This document shows, one piece after another, positions 1-9,000 of a DNA stretch of 64,000 nt. Origin of the DNA: Chromatiales bacterium (GTDB taxonomy: Bacteria > Pseudomonadota > Gammaproteobacteria > UBA6429 > Thiohalophilaceae); the NCBI GenBank assembly GCA_027076325.1, contig JALTJZ010000018.1, positions 151,241-215,240 on the forward strand. Direction: 5' to 3'. The notes below the pieces were generated by a model. The model ran no database searches. It was not told the DNA's origin and worked only from the letters and a program-made list of their open reading frames with translations. Position numbers and translations under genes: made by a program. Numbering within the stretch: the stretch's first letter is position 1; each line of letters begins with the position of its first letter.

Positions 1-1
1 C

Positions 2-1951
2 CACTATTTACTCACACGAACCAGTAATAACAATGAGGTGGTGTCCTTTTATGATCCTTATAGCTTCAAACCACAACTGGATGATTACGATTTAAATCTA
101 TTTTCCGCAGGCAAACATTTACATATTTACCGCATTCTGGGGGCGCATGTTAAAACAGTCGATGGCATTACAGGGGTTCTTTTTGCCACCTGGGCACCCA
201 GTGCCTCCCGGGTTAGCGTGGTAGGCGATTTTAATAACTGGGATGGCCGCCGCCACCCGATGCGTTCGCGAGGCAACAGTGGCGTGTGGGAACTTTTTAT
301 TCCAGAAATAAAAACGGGAGAATTGTATAAATTTGAGATCCGAAATGCACACTCCGGAGAAATCCATACCAAATCAGACCCTTATGCACAGCAACTTGAA
401 CTGCGCCCACGAACCAGCTCTATAGTACAGGCCGCCCCCTCTTTTAAATGGCAAGACAGTCACTGGGTAAAAAGCAGAGAACAAAACGACTGGTTGCATA
501 AACCACTTTCTATTTATGAATGCCATCTTGGATCATGGCAACGTGATGATAAGAGCCAGTTTCTTGGTTATCGAGAACTGGCTCATCGTCTGGTTGATTA
601 TATAAAAGAAACCGGGTTTACCCATATCGAGCTACTGCCTGTTACAGAACACCCTCTTGATGCCTCCTGGGGTTATCAAACAACGGGCTACTTTGCGGCC
701 ACCAGCCGCTTTGGCAGTGCAGATGATTTTCGTTATTTTGTCGATTACTGCCATCAACACGGTATTGGCGTTTTGCTTGACTGGGTGCCCGCACATTTTC
801 CAAAAGACGCACATGGCCTGGCAAAATTCGATGGCAGCGCACTGTATGAACATGACGATCCACGCCGCGGCGAACACCGTGACTGGGGTACCTTAATTTA
901 TAACTATGGCCGCAATGAAGTTAAAAACTTTCTAATATCAAGTGCGGTGTTCTGGCTAGAAGAATATCACATCGATGGCTTACGTGTTGATGCTGTTGCT
1001 TCAATGCTCTACCTCGATTACTCCCGCGAGGAAGGTGACTGGCTACCTAACCGCCATGGCGGCAATGAAAACATTGAAGCCATCGAATTTATACGCGAAT
1101 TAAATACGGTAACCCATGCCCATTTTCCCGGCACATTGATGATGGCAGAAGAATCGACGGCATGGCCACAAGTTACACGGCCAACAAATGTCGGCGGGCT
1201 TGGTTTTAGTATGAAGTGGAATATGGGATGGATGCACGACACTCTTACGTACTTGTCAAAAGATCCGGTGCATCGCCATTACCATCACGATCAACTTACA
1301 TTTGGCCTGTTGTACCTGTTTAGCGAAAACTTTATCCTGCCTTTTTCACACGATGAGGTCGTGCACGGTAAAAGTTCCATGTTGTATAAAATGCCCGGTG
1401 ACGAATGGCAAAAATTTGCAAATTTACGCCTGCTATACACCTATATGTTTACCTACCCCGGGAAAAAACTGTTGTTTATGGGTTGTGAGTTTGGCCAGGG
1501 CGAGGAATGGAATCACGATAAAATGCTGGACTGGTATGTTCTGCAATACCCGCTTCATGCAGGAATAAAAAAACTGGTTACTGATCTGAACAATCTATAC
1601 AAACAGCAAGCCACGCTATATAAGTATGATTTTGACGATATTGGATTTGAATGGATAGATTGCCATGATACCGACCAATCTGTTTTATCCTACTTAAGAA
1701 AAACTGAACAGCAAGCCATTATTGTTGTCCTGAATTTTACACCCATCGTGCGCGAAGGCTACCGCATCGGTGTACCGGAACTGGCAGAGTATGAAATTAT
1801 TTTTAATTCTGACTCAGGCTATTATGCCGGCAGTAATGCAAGTAGCCATTCTGGTATTCAAGCTGAAAATATTAAATGGATGAACCGACCCGCATCACTA
1901 AAATTAACTCTCCCTCCACTGGCAGGGCTCATCCTCAAAAAAGCGCCATGA
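2..1951 (+). CDS. glgB: 1,4-alpha-glucan branching enzyme GlgB, 5' end cut by window edge
   Basis: Makes alpha-1,6 branches in glycogen by cutting and transferring alpha-1,4 glucan chains in the cytoplasm. The frame stays open to base 2, so the gene continues to the left; a GTG at 38 is only the first start-like codon inside the window. The visible part begins near the end of the extra N-terminal module, then has a CBM48 domain (about residues 30-120 counted from 38) and a GH13 barrel. The nucleophile is Asp in LRVDAVASM (about 318), the acid/base is Glu in MAEES (about 371), and SHDEVVHG follows. About 90 residues are missing compared with the 728-residue E. coli enzyme. The stop overlaps the glgA start by 4 bases (ATGA), so the two are translationally coupled. 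Confidence 0.95.
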   Translation, partial: HYLLTRTSNNNEVVSFYDPYSFKPQLDDYDLNLFSAGKHLHIYRILGAHVKTVDGITGVLFATWAPSASRVSVVGDFNNWDGRRHPMRSRGNSGVWELFIPEIKTGELYKFEIRNAHSGEIHTKSDPYAQQLELRPRTSSIVQAAPSFKWQDSHWVKSREQNDWLHKPLSIYECHLGSWQRDDKSQFLGYRELAHRLVDYIKETGFTHIELLPVTEHPLDASWGYQTTGYFAATSRFGSADDFRYFVDYCHQHGIGVLLDWVPAHFPKDAHGLAKFDGSALYEHDDPRRGEHRDWGTLIYNYGRNEVKNFLISSAVFWLEEYHIDGLRVDAVASMLYLDYSREEGDWLPNRHGGNENIEAIEFIRELNTVTHAHFPGTLMMAEESTAWPQVTRPTNVGGLGFSMKWNMGWMHDTLTYLSKDPVHRHYHHDQLTFGLLYLFSENFILPFSHDEVVHGKSSMLYKMPGDEWQKFANLRLLYTYMFTYPGKKLLFMGCEFGQGEEWNHDKMLDWYVLQYPLHAGIKKLVTDLNNLYKQQATLYKYDFDDIGFEWIDCHDTDQSVLSYLRKTEQQAIIVVLNFTPIVREGYRIGVPELAEYEIIFNSDSGYYAGSNASSHSGIQAENIKWMNRPASLKLTLPPLAGLILKKAP

Positions 1952-3399
1952 ATAAAATTCTTTATATTAGCAGTGAAGCCTTTCCGCTGATTAAAACAGG
2001 TGGCCTGGCCGATGTTGCTGGTAGCCTGCCTGTTGCCTTACTAAAACACTCACAGGATGTTCGATTATTATTACCGGCTTACCCTGAAGTCCTTAAACAA
2101 ATTAAAAAAAACAAAGTTCTGGCAAAAACACGCTACCACAATCAACCTGTTAAAATTATTGAAACCCGATTACCCGGCAGCCGTGTCACCGTATGGCTGG
2201 TAGACTGCCCTGCGGCATTTAATCGTCCAGGTGGCCCGTATACCGATCACCACGGTCGTGAATGGGATGACAATGCGCTACGCTTTGCTATTTTTTGTTA
2301 TGCCGCTGTTGATATTGCTTTAAACAAACTATTACCCAACTGGCAACCCGATGTCGTGCATTGTAACGACTGGCAATCCGGCCTTGTACCCGCATTGTTA
2401 AGCCTGCATGCAAAAAGACCAGCCACTGTTTTTACCATTCACAACCTCGCCTATCAGGGGCTCTTTAATAAACAAACTTTTCTGGATTTAAAGTTACCTG
2501 ACGCACTCTGGCACCTTGATGGTCTGGAATTTTATGACCAATTGTCCTTTATCAAAGGCGGGCTGGCCTATGCCGATAAAATAACGGCTGTGAGCCCAAA
2601 CTATGCTAAGGAAATTCTTCAACCGGAATACAGTTATGGCCTGGGTGGCCTTTTAAAGTATCGAAAAAAGGATCTTAGCGGGATACTCAATGGTATTGAT
2701 GAAAAATACTGGAACCCGGGAACAGACCACTATCTGCAGCAAAAATATAACCGCCATTCATTAAATAAAAAACCACTGAACAAAACAGCCTTACAACAGG
2801 AACTGGCGCTTCCCATTGACCCCACTATTCCACTCATTGGTATGGTCAGCCGTTTAGTTGAACAAAAAGGGCTGGAAATTATTTTAGATTATTTACCAAC
2901 AATGTTAACACTACCGGTTCAGTTCGTTATTCTCGGTACAGGCGAATCACATTATGAATTGCTGTTATCTAACGAAGCCAGTCGGCACCCTGATAAACTG
3001 CATGTTACCATTGGTTATGATGAAGCACTCGCGCACCGGATTGAAGCGGCCAGCGACATGTATTTAATGCCCTCCATCTTTGAACCCTGTGGCCTTAACC
3101 AGTTATACAGCTTACGTTATGGTACCTTACCCATCGTTACCCCGGTGGGCGGGCTGGCTGATACGGTTATTGATGCCAGTGAAAAGAATATTGCCTACGG
3201 CACCGCCAACGGTTTTGTACTTAAAGGAAAAGATTCAGCCGCGCTGTTGGCCGCCACTAAACGAGCGCTCACGATGTATCAGCAACCGGAGCAATGGCGT
3301 CAACTGCAACACAATGCCATGAGCGGTGATTTTTCATGGCAAACCAGTGCCAAACACTATATTGACCTGTATCAACAAGCCGTGAAAGCTGTTTCATAA
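1948..3399 (+). CDS. glgA: Glycogen synthase GlgA (GT5 family)
   Basis: Adds glucose from ADP-glucose to the growing end of glycogen. The 483-residue length is typical for the family. The start at 1948 is chosen because it overlaps the glgB stop (ATGA) and gives the normal N-terminus [20 protein letters not shown], with the ADP-glucose-binding KTGGL at residues 16-20. An in-frame ATG at 1876 lies inside glgB and is rejected. The C-terminal Rossmann half carries [15 protein letters not shown], the usual GT5 active-site signature. With glgB it forms a glycogen operon; glgC is not in view and may lie to the left. Confidence 0.95.
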   Translation: MNKILYISSEAFPLIKTGGLADVAGSLPVALLKHSQDVRLLLPAYPEVLKQIKKNKVLAKTRYHNQPVKIIETRLPGSRVTVWLVDCPAAFNRPGGPYTDHHGREWDDNALRFAIFCYAAVDIALNKLLPNWQPDVVHCNDWQSGLVPALLSLHAKRPATVFTIHNLAYQGLFNKQTFLDLKLPDALWHLDGLEFYDQLSFIKGGLAYADKITAVSPNYAKEILQPEYSYGLGGLLKYRKKDLSGILNGIDEKYWNPGTDHYLQQKYNRHSLNKKPLNKTALQQELALPIDPTIPLIGMVSRLVEQKGLEIILDYLPTMLTLPVQFVILGTGESHYELLLSNEASRHPDKLHVTIGYDEALAHRIEAASDMYLMPSIFEPCGLNQLYSLRYGTLPIVTPVGGLADTVIDASEKNIAYGTANGFVLKGKDSAALLAATKRALTMYQQPEQWRQLQHNAMSGDFSWQTSAKHYIDLYQQAVKAVS

Positions 3400-3443
3400 A
3401 TACCATCCCTGCAAAAGACAATAACTTTACAGAGAAGCAATCA

Positions 3444-3647
3444 CTAACTATGTAACTGCCTGGCTGCAGCGAAGCAATCATCACGCCATATGCAATTTAT
3501 TTGATCACACACACCCTCTGTTGCCGTTGCAAAACAGTTAAAATTACCTTCTGAAAGCTGAATTTCCTGAATTAATTTCATCTTACTCATACGAGATGTT
3601 TTAATACCAAAGTCTTTTGCCCTGTCGCGTATTTCCTGAATATTCAT
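3444..3647 (-). CDS. Small SAP / Rho-N-like helix-extension-helix protein
   Basis: A 67-residue protein starting MNIQEIRDRAKDFGIK. The N-terminal 35 residues have the pattern of a SAP or Rho N-terminal helical motif, which in other proteins binds nucleic acid. The C-terminal part (NFNCFATATEGVCDQINC, then WRDDC) holds four cysteines and resembles small proteobacterial proteins annotated as SAP domain-containing. The start at 3647 is chosen over an in-frame ATG at 3713 because AAGGAG lies about 10 bases upstream of it. It is convergent with glgA. The exact role is unknown; DNA or RNA binding is inferred from the fold only. Confidence 0.7.
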   Translation of the reverse strand: MNIQEIRDRAKDFGIKTSRMSKMKLIQEIQLSEGNFNCFATATEGVCDQINCIWRDDCFAAARQLHS

Positions 3648-3714
3648 CACAAGTCTCCTTTTTACGTATAAAAATAAGGCCGATTTAAACAAAGAGCAAC
3701 ACACATAAAACACT

Positions 3715-3957
3715 ATAAAATACCACTGCTATCCCGTTAACCCCCTCTCCCTTTGGAAGAGGGTTGGGGTGAAGGGTTCGAAATAGATAACCCATTGTTT
3801 TATTTACCCCCTCATCCTGGCCTTCTCCCTGGGGGAGGAGGGATAGCTCCGATTAACCGCTAAGCTAACCTCCTGCCCTGAATGTTAGCCATTACCTTGG
3901 CCTAAACGCTTAGCTGTATTTCAAGCCGAGGTTAACGGGACAGCCGTAATAAAATAC
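3715..3957. mobile_element. MITE-like element with terminal inverted repeats and a 9-bp flanking direct repeat
   Basis: A non-coding 225-bp unit (3724-3948) has imperfect 19-bp terminal inverted repeats, 16 of 19 matching, sharing the core TCCCGTTAACC. It is flanked by identical 9-bp direct repeats ATAAAATAC at 3715-3723 and 3949-3957, as expected for a target-site duplication. Inside are smaller hairpins of the CCCTCTCC/GGAAGAGGG type and an internal inverted pair GCTAAGC (3859-3865) / GCTTAGC (3908-3914). There is no transposase. This explains most of the gene-free stretch 3648-4069; the rest (3958-4069) shows nothing clear. Confidence 0.65.
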
Positions 3958-4069
3958 ATATAATCTGCACCATAATTGTTATAGATCTAATTGCTGGAAG
4001 TGAGTGAAACACCGGCATCTCACTTAACTAAGAGCATAGCGTACAAATTCAGTTAATCCATAAATTCCT

Positions 4070-4738
4070 TCAAATAGCCAATGAAACAGCCGCCTCATCC
4101 GCGTACCAGAAGATATCGCCCACGCAATTGATGGGTAATGGTTCATTCTTCTTAATCTGTGCAATAACGGCTGCCTTTTCATTTCCGTTTACCAGCACAA
4201 CCCGGTTTAATGCACTTTTTAAAGTTGCCACACTCAGCGACACCCGCTCACTCGGTGGTTTAGGTGAATGGTAAATCGGAATAACCGAGCGTGTATCAGC
4301 CAGAGCCGCATTATCAGGAAATAAACTTGCCGTATGTCCGTCCTCACCAAGCCCAAGAAATACAAGATCAAAACAATCAAACTCTGAAACAACATCCCGA
4401 TACGCTGTAGCCGCCGCTTCAGCACCCTTTTCAGCGGGTATACGGTAGACATGCGTATCAGATATTTTTGACCATAAATATTTTTCCAGCATCACATCAT
4501 TTCGTTCCGGATGCCCCTTTGGGAAACAACGCTCATCACCCAAATACCAGTGCACTTTATCCCATGGTAACTTTTTATCTGCAAGATACGTTAAACAAGA
4601 TTTTGGTGTATTCCCACCGGGTAAGGCGATATGACAAATATCCTTTTCCTGAAGGCTGCCTTCAATTATACCAGCCATAAAATCTGCGGCTGCTTTTGCA
4701 GCCTGATCAAACTCTTTATATACAAACCATTTATGCAC
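4070..4738 (-). CDS. pgl: 6-phosphogluconolactonase (DevB type)
   Basis: Hydrolyses 6-phosphogluconolactone to 6-phosphogluconate, the second step of the oxidative pentose phosphate pathway. The 222-residue length fits the NagB-like Pgl family. Visible motifs are ALPGGNTPK (38-46), YLGDERCFP (65-73) and LGLGEDGHTASLFP (about 127-140), which carry the phosphate-binding and catalytic residues. It stands alone on the minus strand; zwf and edd are not next to it. Its closeness to the glycogen genes suits a role in using stored glucose, which is an inference. Confidence 0.93.
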   Translation of the reverse strand: MHKWFVYKEFDQAAKAAADFMAGIIEGSLQEKDICHIALPGGNTPKSCLTYLADKKLPWDKVHWYLGDERCFPKGHPERNDVMLEKYLWSKISDTHVYRIPAEKGAEAAATAYRDVVSEFDCFDLVFLGLGEDGHTASLFPDNAALADTRSVIPIYHSPKPPSERVSLSVATLKSALNRVVLVNGNEKAAVIAQIKKNEPLPINCVGDIFWYADEAAVSLAI

Positions 4739-5045
4739 TTTAATTAACTCGGCTTATGCCAACATCTAAACATAACCAACAATGCATCCAGCTTTAGGAT
4801 AACACCCTATAAACAATCCATCTTTTCATACATCGAATATCAAATCAATAATAGAATGGATAGTTCAAATTTCCCAGCACGTTGCAATAACAAACCAATA
4901 CCGCTAACTGTATATTGAAGTCCGTTACAAACTATTTATTTTAAATTTGTAATGCCAACCACTTCATAGTTTTATTATTGCCAGCACTATAACCTTCTCA
5001 GCTCAAACTATCTGGACTAGCACTTAACTTAAAGGAATAATATCA
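4739..5045. other. Intergenic region between pgl and the PDC-like gene
   Basis: An AT-rich 307-base gap between divergent genes. It should hold the promoters of both, but no convincing -35/-10 pair, repeat or small gene was seen. A Shine-Dalgarno-like AAAGGA lies just before the plus-strand gene at 5046. Confidence 0.5.
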
Positions 5046-5597
5046 ATGACACACGTATCGCAATCTATTCGCATTAAACTTATTACCATTTTACTTATTA
5101 CCCTGTTCAGCTTTTCTTATACACAAGCAGGTGAATTATCACCTGAGCTACAGGTCAAGCTGAATATTTATAAAACCAAACTCACCAAATGGGCAAAAGA
5201 TCCCGTTATTGTTAAAGCGGTTATGCAGGCCAACAACCATAAAACAAAAATGGATAACAGGACATGGAAAAAACTTTCTGTATCCGATGCTAAAGTAAAA
5301 CCTTTTTTAACCAGCCCTGCCGGCAAAAAATTGTTTGCATGGGAGCAAGATAAAAAACTGGGCAAATTATTTTTACGAGATAAAACAGGTAACCTGGTTG
5401 CTGGTAGTAAAAAACCGGCAATTTTCAATATTGCAAACCGTCCAGCCTTTACCAAAGCCATTCGCGGTAAAATATGGAATTCAAAAAAGCCAAAGGCTGA
5501 TCCAACAACAAAATTAAGCAGTATTCAACTTTCAATACCGGTTATTAACAATGGTAAAGAAATCGGCGTTTTGCATACCAGCATTATCGCCAATTAA
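5046..5597 (+). CDS. Secreted Cache/PDC-like sensor-domain protein
   Basis: A 183-residue protein with a signal peptide (about residues 1-28, hydrophobic ITILLITLFSFS, likely cut after TQA). The mature part resembles the periplasmic PDC (single Cache) domains that precede kinases and cyclases: a long N-terminal helix, then LFLRDKTGNLVA, then the closing strands SIPVINNGKEIGVLH. Here the domain stands alone with no membrane anchor or output domain. It may be a periplasmic ligand-binding partner of another sensor. AAAGGA lies about 11 bases before the ATG, and a strong terminator follows at 5681-5713. The family call is moderate; no ligand can be named. Confidence 0.6.
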   Translation: MTHVSQSIRIKLITILLITLFSFSYTQAGELSPELQVKLNIYKTKLTKWAKDPVIVKAVMQANNHKTKMDNRTWKKLSVSDAKVKPFLTSPAGKKLFAWEQDKKLGKLFLRDKTGNLVAGSKKPAIFNIANRPAFTKAIRGKIWNSKKPKADPTTKLSSIQLSIPVINNGKEIGVLHTSIIAN

Positions 5598-5680
5598 CCC
5601 ATACGGGTTTCCCCCTGAAATAAAAAAGTATCCAGATATTTTTAAATCGGTTTCATCATAACTATTATGATTTAAGCAAC

Positions 5681-5713
5681 AAAAAAGGGGGGGTAATCGC
5701 CTCCCCTTTTTTT
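5681..5713. terminator. Bidirectional terminator between convergent genes
   Basis: The inverted repeat AAAAAAGGGG / CCCCTTTTTT pairs 5681-5690 with 5703-5712. Three further pairs (one G-T wobble) close a six-base loop at 5694-5699. T-tracts occur on both strands, so it can end both the 5046 gene and pilU. Confidence 0.85.
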
Positions 5714-5729
5714 GTTTGAGTTCACCATA

Positions 5730-6857
5730 TTAATTAGTTTCTTCTATCGTAACCCCGTCCAATGCGGCAGAAATAGAATTAACATCACCTTGTGAGTCAC
5801 CCAGTTTAATCATTAACCTGAGCTCATTTGCAGAGTCAGCATGATTTATCGCATCTTCATAGGTAATTTCACCTTCTTTGTATAAAGCATATAAGGCCTG
5901 ATCGAAAGTTAACATACCATTTTGTCTGGAACGTGACATCAGGCCTTTCATTTCATGAATTTCACCTTTACGAATAATATCAGCCATCAAAGGTGTATTA
6001 ATTAAAATCTCGGCACACAATACCCTGCCAGAACCATCCGGTTTGGGAATAAGCTGTTGCGCAACAACGGCTTTCATATTTAAAGATAGATCTAACAGGA
6101 GTTGATTACGTCTGTCTTCGGGAAAAAAGTTAATAATCCGATCCATTGCCTGATTCGAGTTATTAGCATGCAAGGTTGCTAAACAAAGGTGGCCGGTTTC
6201 TGCAAAAGCAATCGCATGATCCATTGCTTCTCTTGTTCGTATTTCACCAATCAGAATAACATCGGGTGCCTGACGCAAAGTGTTTTTTAATGCAGTTTGA
6301 AAACTCTCGGTATCCAGCCCTACTTCACGCTGGGTAATAATACAACCTTCATGATGATGTATATATTCAATAGGATCTTCGATACTAATAATATGGCCAG
6401 TACTGTTTTTATTTCTAAAGCCTATCATTGATGCCAGCGATGTGGATTTACCCGAACCGGTCGCACCAACAAATAAAACCAGACCACGTTTGGTCATCGC
6501 CAGATCTCGAAGTATTTCAGGCAAGCCTAATTCTTCAATCGTTGGGATAGTTGTTTCAATTTTACGTAACACCATGCCCGCATGGTTACGTTGTACAAAA
6601 GCACTGACACGAAAACGGCCAATACCTGATGCTGATATTGCAAAATTACATTCACTGGTACGCTCAAATTCTTCACGCTGTGCAGGCGTCATAATACTTA
6701 AAACAATTTCACGCGATTGTGATGGCGTTAAGGTACCCTGAGTAACTGGCGCCAATTTACCATTCACTTTCAAACTCGGCGCTACACCAGCTGTAATAAA
6801 CAAATCCGATGCGTTCTTATGTACCATTAATTTTAGTAACGATTCAAAATCCATCAC
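5730..6857 (-). CDS. pilU: Type IV pilus PilT-like ATPase PilU
   Basis: A hexameric AAA-type motor that helps PilT retract type IV pili at the inner-membrane base. It is 375 residues, with an N-terminal PAS-like domain and a RecA-like ATPase. Walker A is GATGSGKST (131-139), the Asp-box ISIEDPIEY (158-166), Walker B DVILIGEIR (199-207) and the His-box TGHLCLATLH (221-230). The Walker A change GATGSGKS and the longer tail after residue 345 are typical of PilU rather than PilT. It lies downstream of pilT on the same strand, with a hairpin repeat between them that could lower its expression. The start is either 6857 or the adjacent ATG at 6854. Confidence 0.93.
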   Translation of the reverse strand: MMDFESLLKLMVHKNASDLFITAGVAPSLKVNGKLAPVTQGTLTPSQSREIVLSIMTPAQREEFERTSECNFAISASGIGRFRVSAFVQRNHAGMVLRKIETTIPTIEELGLPEILRDLAMTKRGLVLFVGATGSGKSTSLASMIGFRNKNSTGHIISIEDPIEYIHHHEGCIITQREVGLDTESFQTALKNTLRQAPDVILIGEIRTREAMDHAIAFAETGHLCLATLHANNSNQAMDRIINFFPEDRRNQLLLDLSLNMKAVVAQQLIPKPDGSGRVLCAEILINTPLMADIIRKGEIHEMKGLMSRSRQNGMLTFDQALYALYKEGEITYEDAINHADSANELRLMIKLGDSQGDVNSISAALDGVTIEETN

Positions 6858-6898
6858 ATAACCCTAATTGTTTTTTAATTTAATCCGCCATGTTGCAC

Positions 6899-7011
6899 GG
6901 ATAGTGAGAGCATCGAGAACAAGGCAAAAGCTGACGCAAAAGCGGAGCTTACATCAGTAAGTGAGCATTTTAAGGAAGCTTTTAACGCCGTTATCTGTGC
7001 TCTTACTATTC
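6899..7011. repeat. Dispersed structured hairpin repeat, copy 1 (3' of pilT)
   Basis: About 113 bp with outer inverted arms GATAGTGAGAGCA / TGCTCTTACTATT and a central stem CTTAC-ATCA-GTAAG inside AAAAGCGGAGC...GTGAGCATTTTAA. A second copy in the same orientation lies at 63720-63846. The two share the framework, while the central stem has compensatory changes (TTAC/GTAA here, GGAC/GTCC there). It ends 3 bases before the pilT stop codon and lies between pilT and pilU. It probably forms a stable RNA hairpin that stabilises or attenuates the transcript. Confidence 0.7.
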
Positions 7012-7014
7012 GTG

Positions 7015-8052
7015 CTATTCGAAGTCGGCTTTATTCATCGCTCGCATACGAGCCTCCTGCTTACTAACAATACCCCGCGCAACCAGATCCTGCAAAGTTT
7101 GATCTAAAGTAATCATACCAACCTGATTACCCGTTTGAATGGCAGAATACATTTGTGCCACTTTATCTTCACGGATCAGGTTCCGTATTGCTGGTGTGCC
7201 AATCATAATTTCATGCGCGGCCACTCGGCCACCACCAATTTTTTTCATCAGCGTTTGCGATATAACAGCACGCAGTGATTCCGATAACATCGATCGTACC
7301 ATGTCTTTTTCTGCTGCCGGAAACACGTCGATTATCCGGTCAATGGTTTTTGCGGCTGAGCTGGTGTGCAAAGTACCAAATACTAAATGCCCCGTTTCGG
7401 CAGCGGTCAACGCCAGCCGAATAGTTTCCAGATCCCGTAACTCACCCACTAGAATAATATCGGGGTCTTCACGTAATGCTGAGCGCAATGCTTCGTTAAA
7501 TCCGTGAGTATGTAAATGCACTTCACGTTGGTTCACCAGGCATTTTTTACTTTCATGAACAAATTCAATCGGATCTTCAATCGTTAAAATATGCCCATGC
7601 TCCTTTTCATTTTTGTAGTCCATCATCGCCGCCAGAGTAGTCGACTTACCTGAACCGGTTGGCCCGGTTACCAGCACAACACCGCGTGGGTTATCTGATA
7701 TGTCTCTAAAAATGGCCGGGCAACCTAACTCTTCCATGGTCAATACTTTGGAAGGAATCGTACGAAAAACGGCTGCGGCCCCTTTGTTAATATTAAAAGC
7801 GTTCACCCTGAAGCGTGCAAGATCGGGGATTTCAAATGAAAAGTCGGTTTCCAGAAACTCTTCATAGTCTTTGCGCTGTTTATCATTCATAATGTCATAA
7901 ACCAGCGAATGCACCACTTTATGTTCTAAAGGTGGCACGTTAATGCGTTTAATATCACCATCAACCCGAATCATGGGCGGCAAACCGGCTGATAAGTGTA
8001 AATCGGATGCGCCATTTTTAACGCCAAAAGCGAGTAATTCTGTAATATCCAT
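7015..8052 (-). CDS. pilT: Type IV pilus retraction ATPase PilT
   Basis: The main motor that depolymerises type IV pili and drives twitching and DNA uptake. It is 345 residues. Walker A GPTGSGKST lies at 130-138, the Asp-box TIEDPIEFV at 157-165, Walker B DIILVGELR at 198-206, and the His-box TGHLVFGTLH at 220-229. The PilT-specific AIRNLIRE motif lies near residue 277. All catalytic parts are present and the length matches the family. It is divergent from yggS, the pilT-yggS-proC arrangement seen in many gammaproteobacteria. A structured repeat begins right after its stop codon. Confidence 0.96.
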   Translation of the reverse strand: MDITELLAFGVKNGASDLHLSAGLPPMIRVDGDIKRINVPPLEHKVVHSLVYDIMNDKQRKDYEEFLETDFSFEIPDLARFRVNAFNINKGAAAVFRTIPSKVLTMEELGCPAIFRDISDNPRGVVLVTGPTGSGKSTTLAAMMDYKNEKEHGHILTIEDPIEFVHESKKCLVNQREVHLHTHGFNEALRSALREDPDIILVGELRDLETIRLALTAAETGHLVFGTLHTSSAAKTIDRIIDVFPAAEKDMVRSMLSESLRAVISQTLMKKIGGGRVAAHEIMIGTPAIRNLIREDKVAQMYSAIQTGNQVGMITLDQTLQDLVARGIVSKQEARMRAMNKADFE

Positions 8053-8175
8053 AATATCTTTATTTTTTTCCCGTTACCTTAAAGGGGTCTGTTAATATAA
8101 TAGTCTAGCTGACAATTCGTTATCGGCCAGAAATTCACTTTCTAAACTACATTGTCACCCAATAAAGGGCAAGTA

Positions 8176-8196
8176 AGTTCTTATTAATTAAGAACT
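8176..8196. promoter_or_regulatory. Inverted repeat just upstream of yggS
   Basis: AGTTCTTA (8176-8183) and TAAGAACT (8189-8196) form an 8-bp perfect inverted repeat with a 5-base spacer. It ends 10 bases before the yggS ATG, where no ribosome binding site is visible. It could be an operator or an RNA hairpin controlling yggS translation. Confidence 0.45.
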
Positions 8197-8206
8197 GTTT
8201 CAAATA

Positions 8207-8908
8207 ATGACTCAACAGATGATGACTACATTAGCGCAGCGCCTTAAAACTGTACAAACTCAGATCACAGATAGCGCAAAAGCCTGCCAGCGCAACCCGG
8301 CAGATATTCTTTTGCTGGCCGTGAGTAAAACTCAGACGATTGAAGCGGTAAAAACGGTTGCGGAAGCAGGACAAGTCCGCTTTGGGGAAAATTATTTACA
8401 GGATGCCTTGCCTAAAATTCATAGCCTGAGCGATGCTGGTTTTAATCTGGAATGGCATTACATCGGCCCTATCCAGTCCAACAAAACCCGTGCCATTGCC
8501 GAGAATTTTCAATGGGTGCACAGTGTTGATCGCTTAAAAATAGCCCAGCGATTAAATAAGCAACGCCCACTGCATTTACCCCCTTTAAAAATCTGTATTC
8601 AGGTAAATATTGGCAACGAACCCCAAAAAGCCGGTGTCAGCGCAGAGGAATTAAATGCACTGGCAACCGCGATTAACCCATTACCACAACTTGAATTACA
8701 CGGGCTAATGGCGATTCCACCGGCTTCCTCGAATACTCAACAGCAACACGCCGCCTTTGCCGCTTTACGCCAGTTATTCGAAAATTTACCTCAAACCGGC
8801 ACACTCGATACCTTGTCGATGGGAATGAGTCATGATCTCGATGTGGCCATTGCCGAAGGCGCAACCATGGTGAGAGTGGGAACCGCCATTTTTGGCACGC
8901 GGAATTAA
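8207..8908 (+). CDS. yggS: YggS/PLPBP family pyridoxal phosphate homeostasis protein
   Basis: Binds pyridoxal 5'-phosphate and buffers free PLP and amino-acid pools; it is a single-domain relative of alanine racemase N-domains without known enzyme activity. The 233 residues include the PLP lysine in LAVSKT (Lys41), the RFGENYLQ motif, WHYIGPIQSNK and the C-terminal SMGMSHDLDVAI. It lies upstream of proC and yggT, the classical yggS-proC-yggT order. An alternative start at 8219 (MMTT) is possible because neither start has a clear Shine-Dalgarno site. Confidence 0.94.
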   Translation: MTQQMMTTLAQRLKTVQTQITDSAKACQRNPADILLLAVSKTQTIEAVKTVAEAGQVRFGENYLQDALPKIHSLSDAGFNLEWHYIGPIQSNKTRAIAENFQWVHSVDRLKIAQRLNKQRPLHLPPLKICIQVNIGNEPQKAGVSAEELNALATAINPLPQLELHGLMAIPPASSNTQQQHAAFAALRQLFENLPQTGTLDTLSMGMSHDLDVAIAEGATMVRVGTAIFGTRN

Positions 8909-9000
8909 ACCGGATAGCCCGACACGAATACGCCGGAAATCAGTCAAATCCCTTAAAAATCACTTGGCAAATTAACAACTTATCCATTAGGCTAGGCAGC

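Noticed and set aside
1876..1950. Upstream ATG for glgA at 1876
   Set aside because: It lies inside glgB and adds residues not found in GlgA; the 1948 ATG gives the conserved N-terminus.
3770..3790. tRNA-like GGTTCGAA near 3774
   Set aside because: No acceptor stem, anticodon arm or CCA context; it is part of the MITE-like element.
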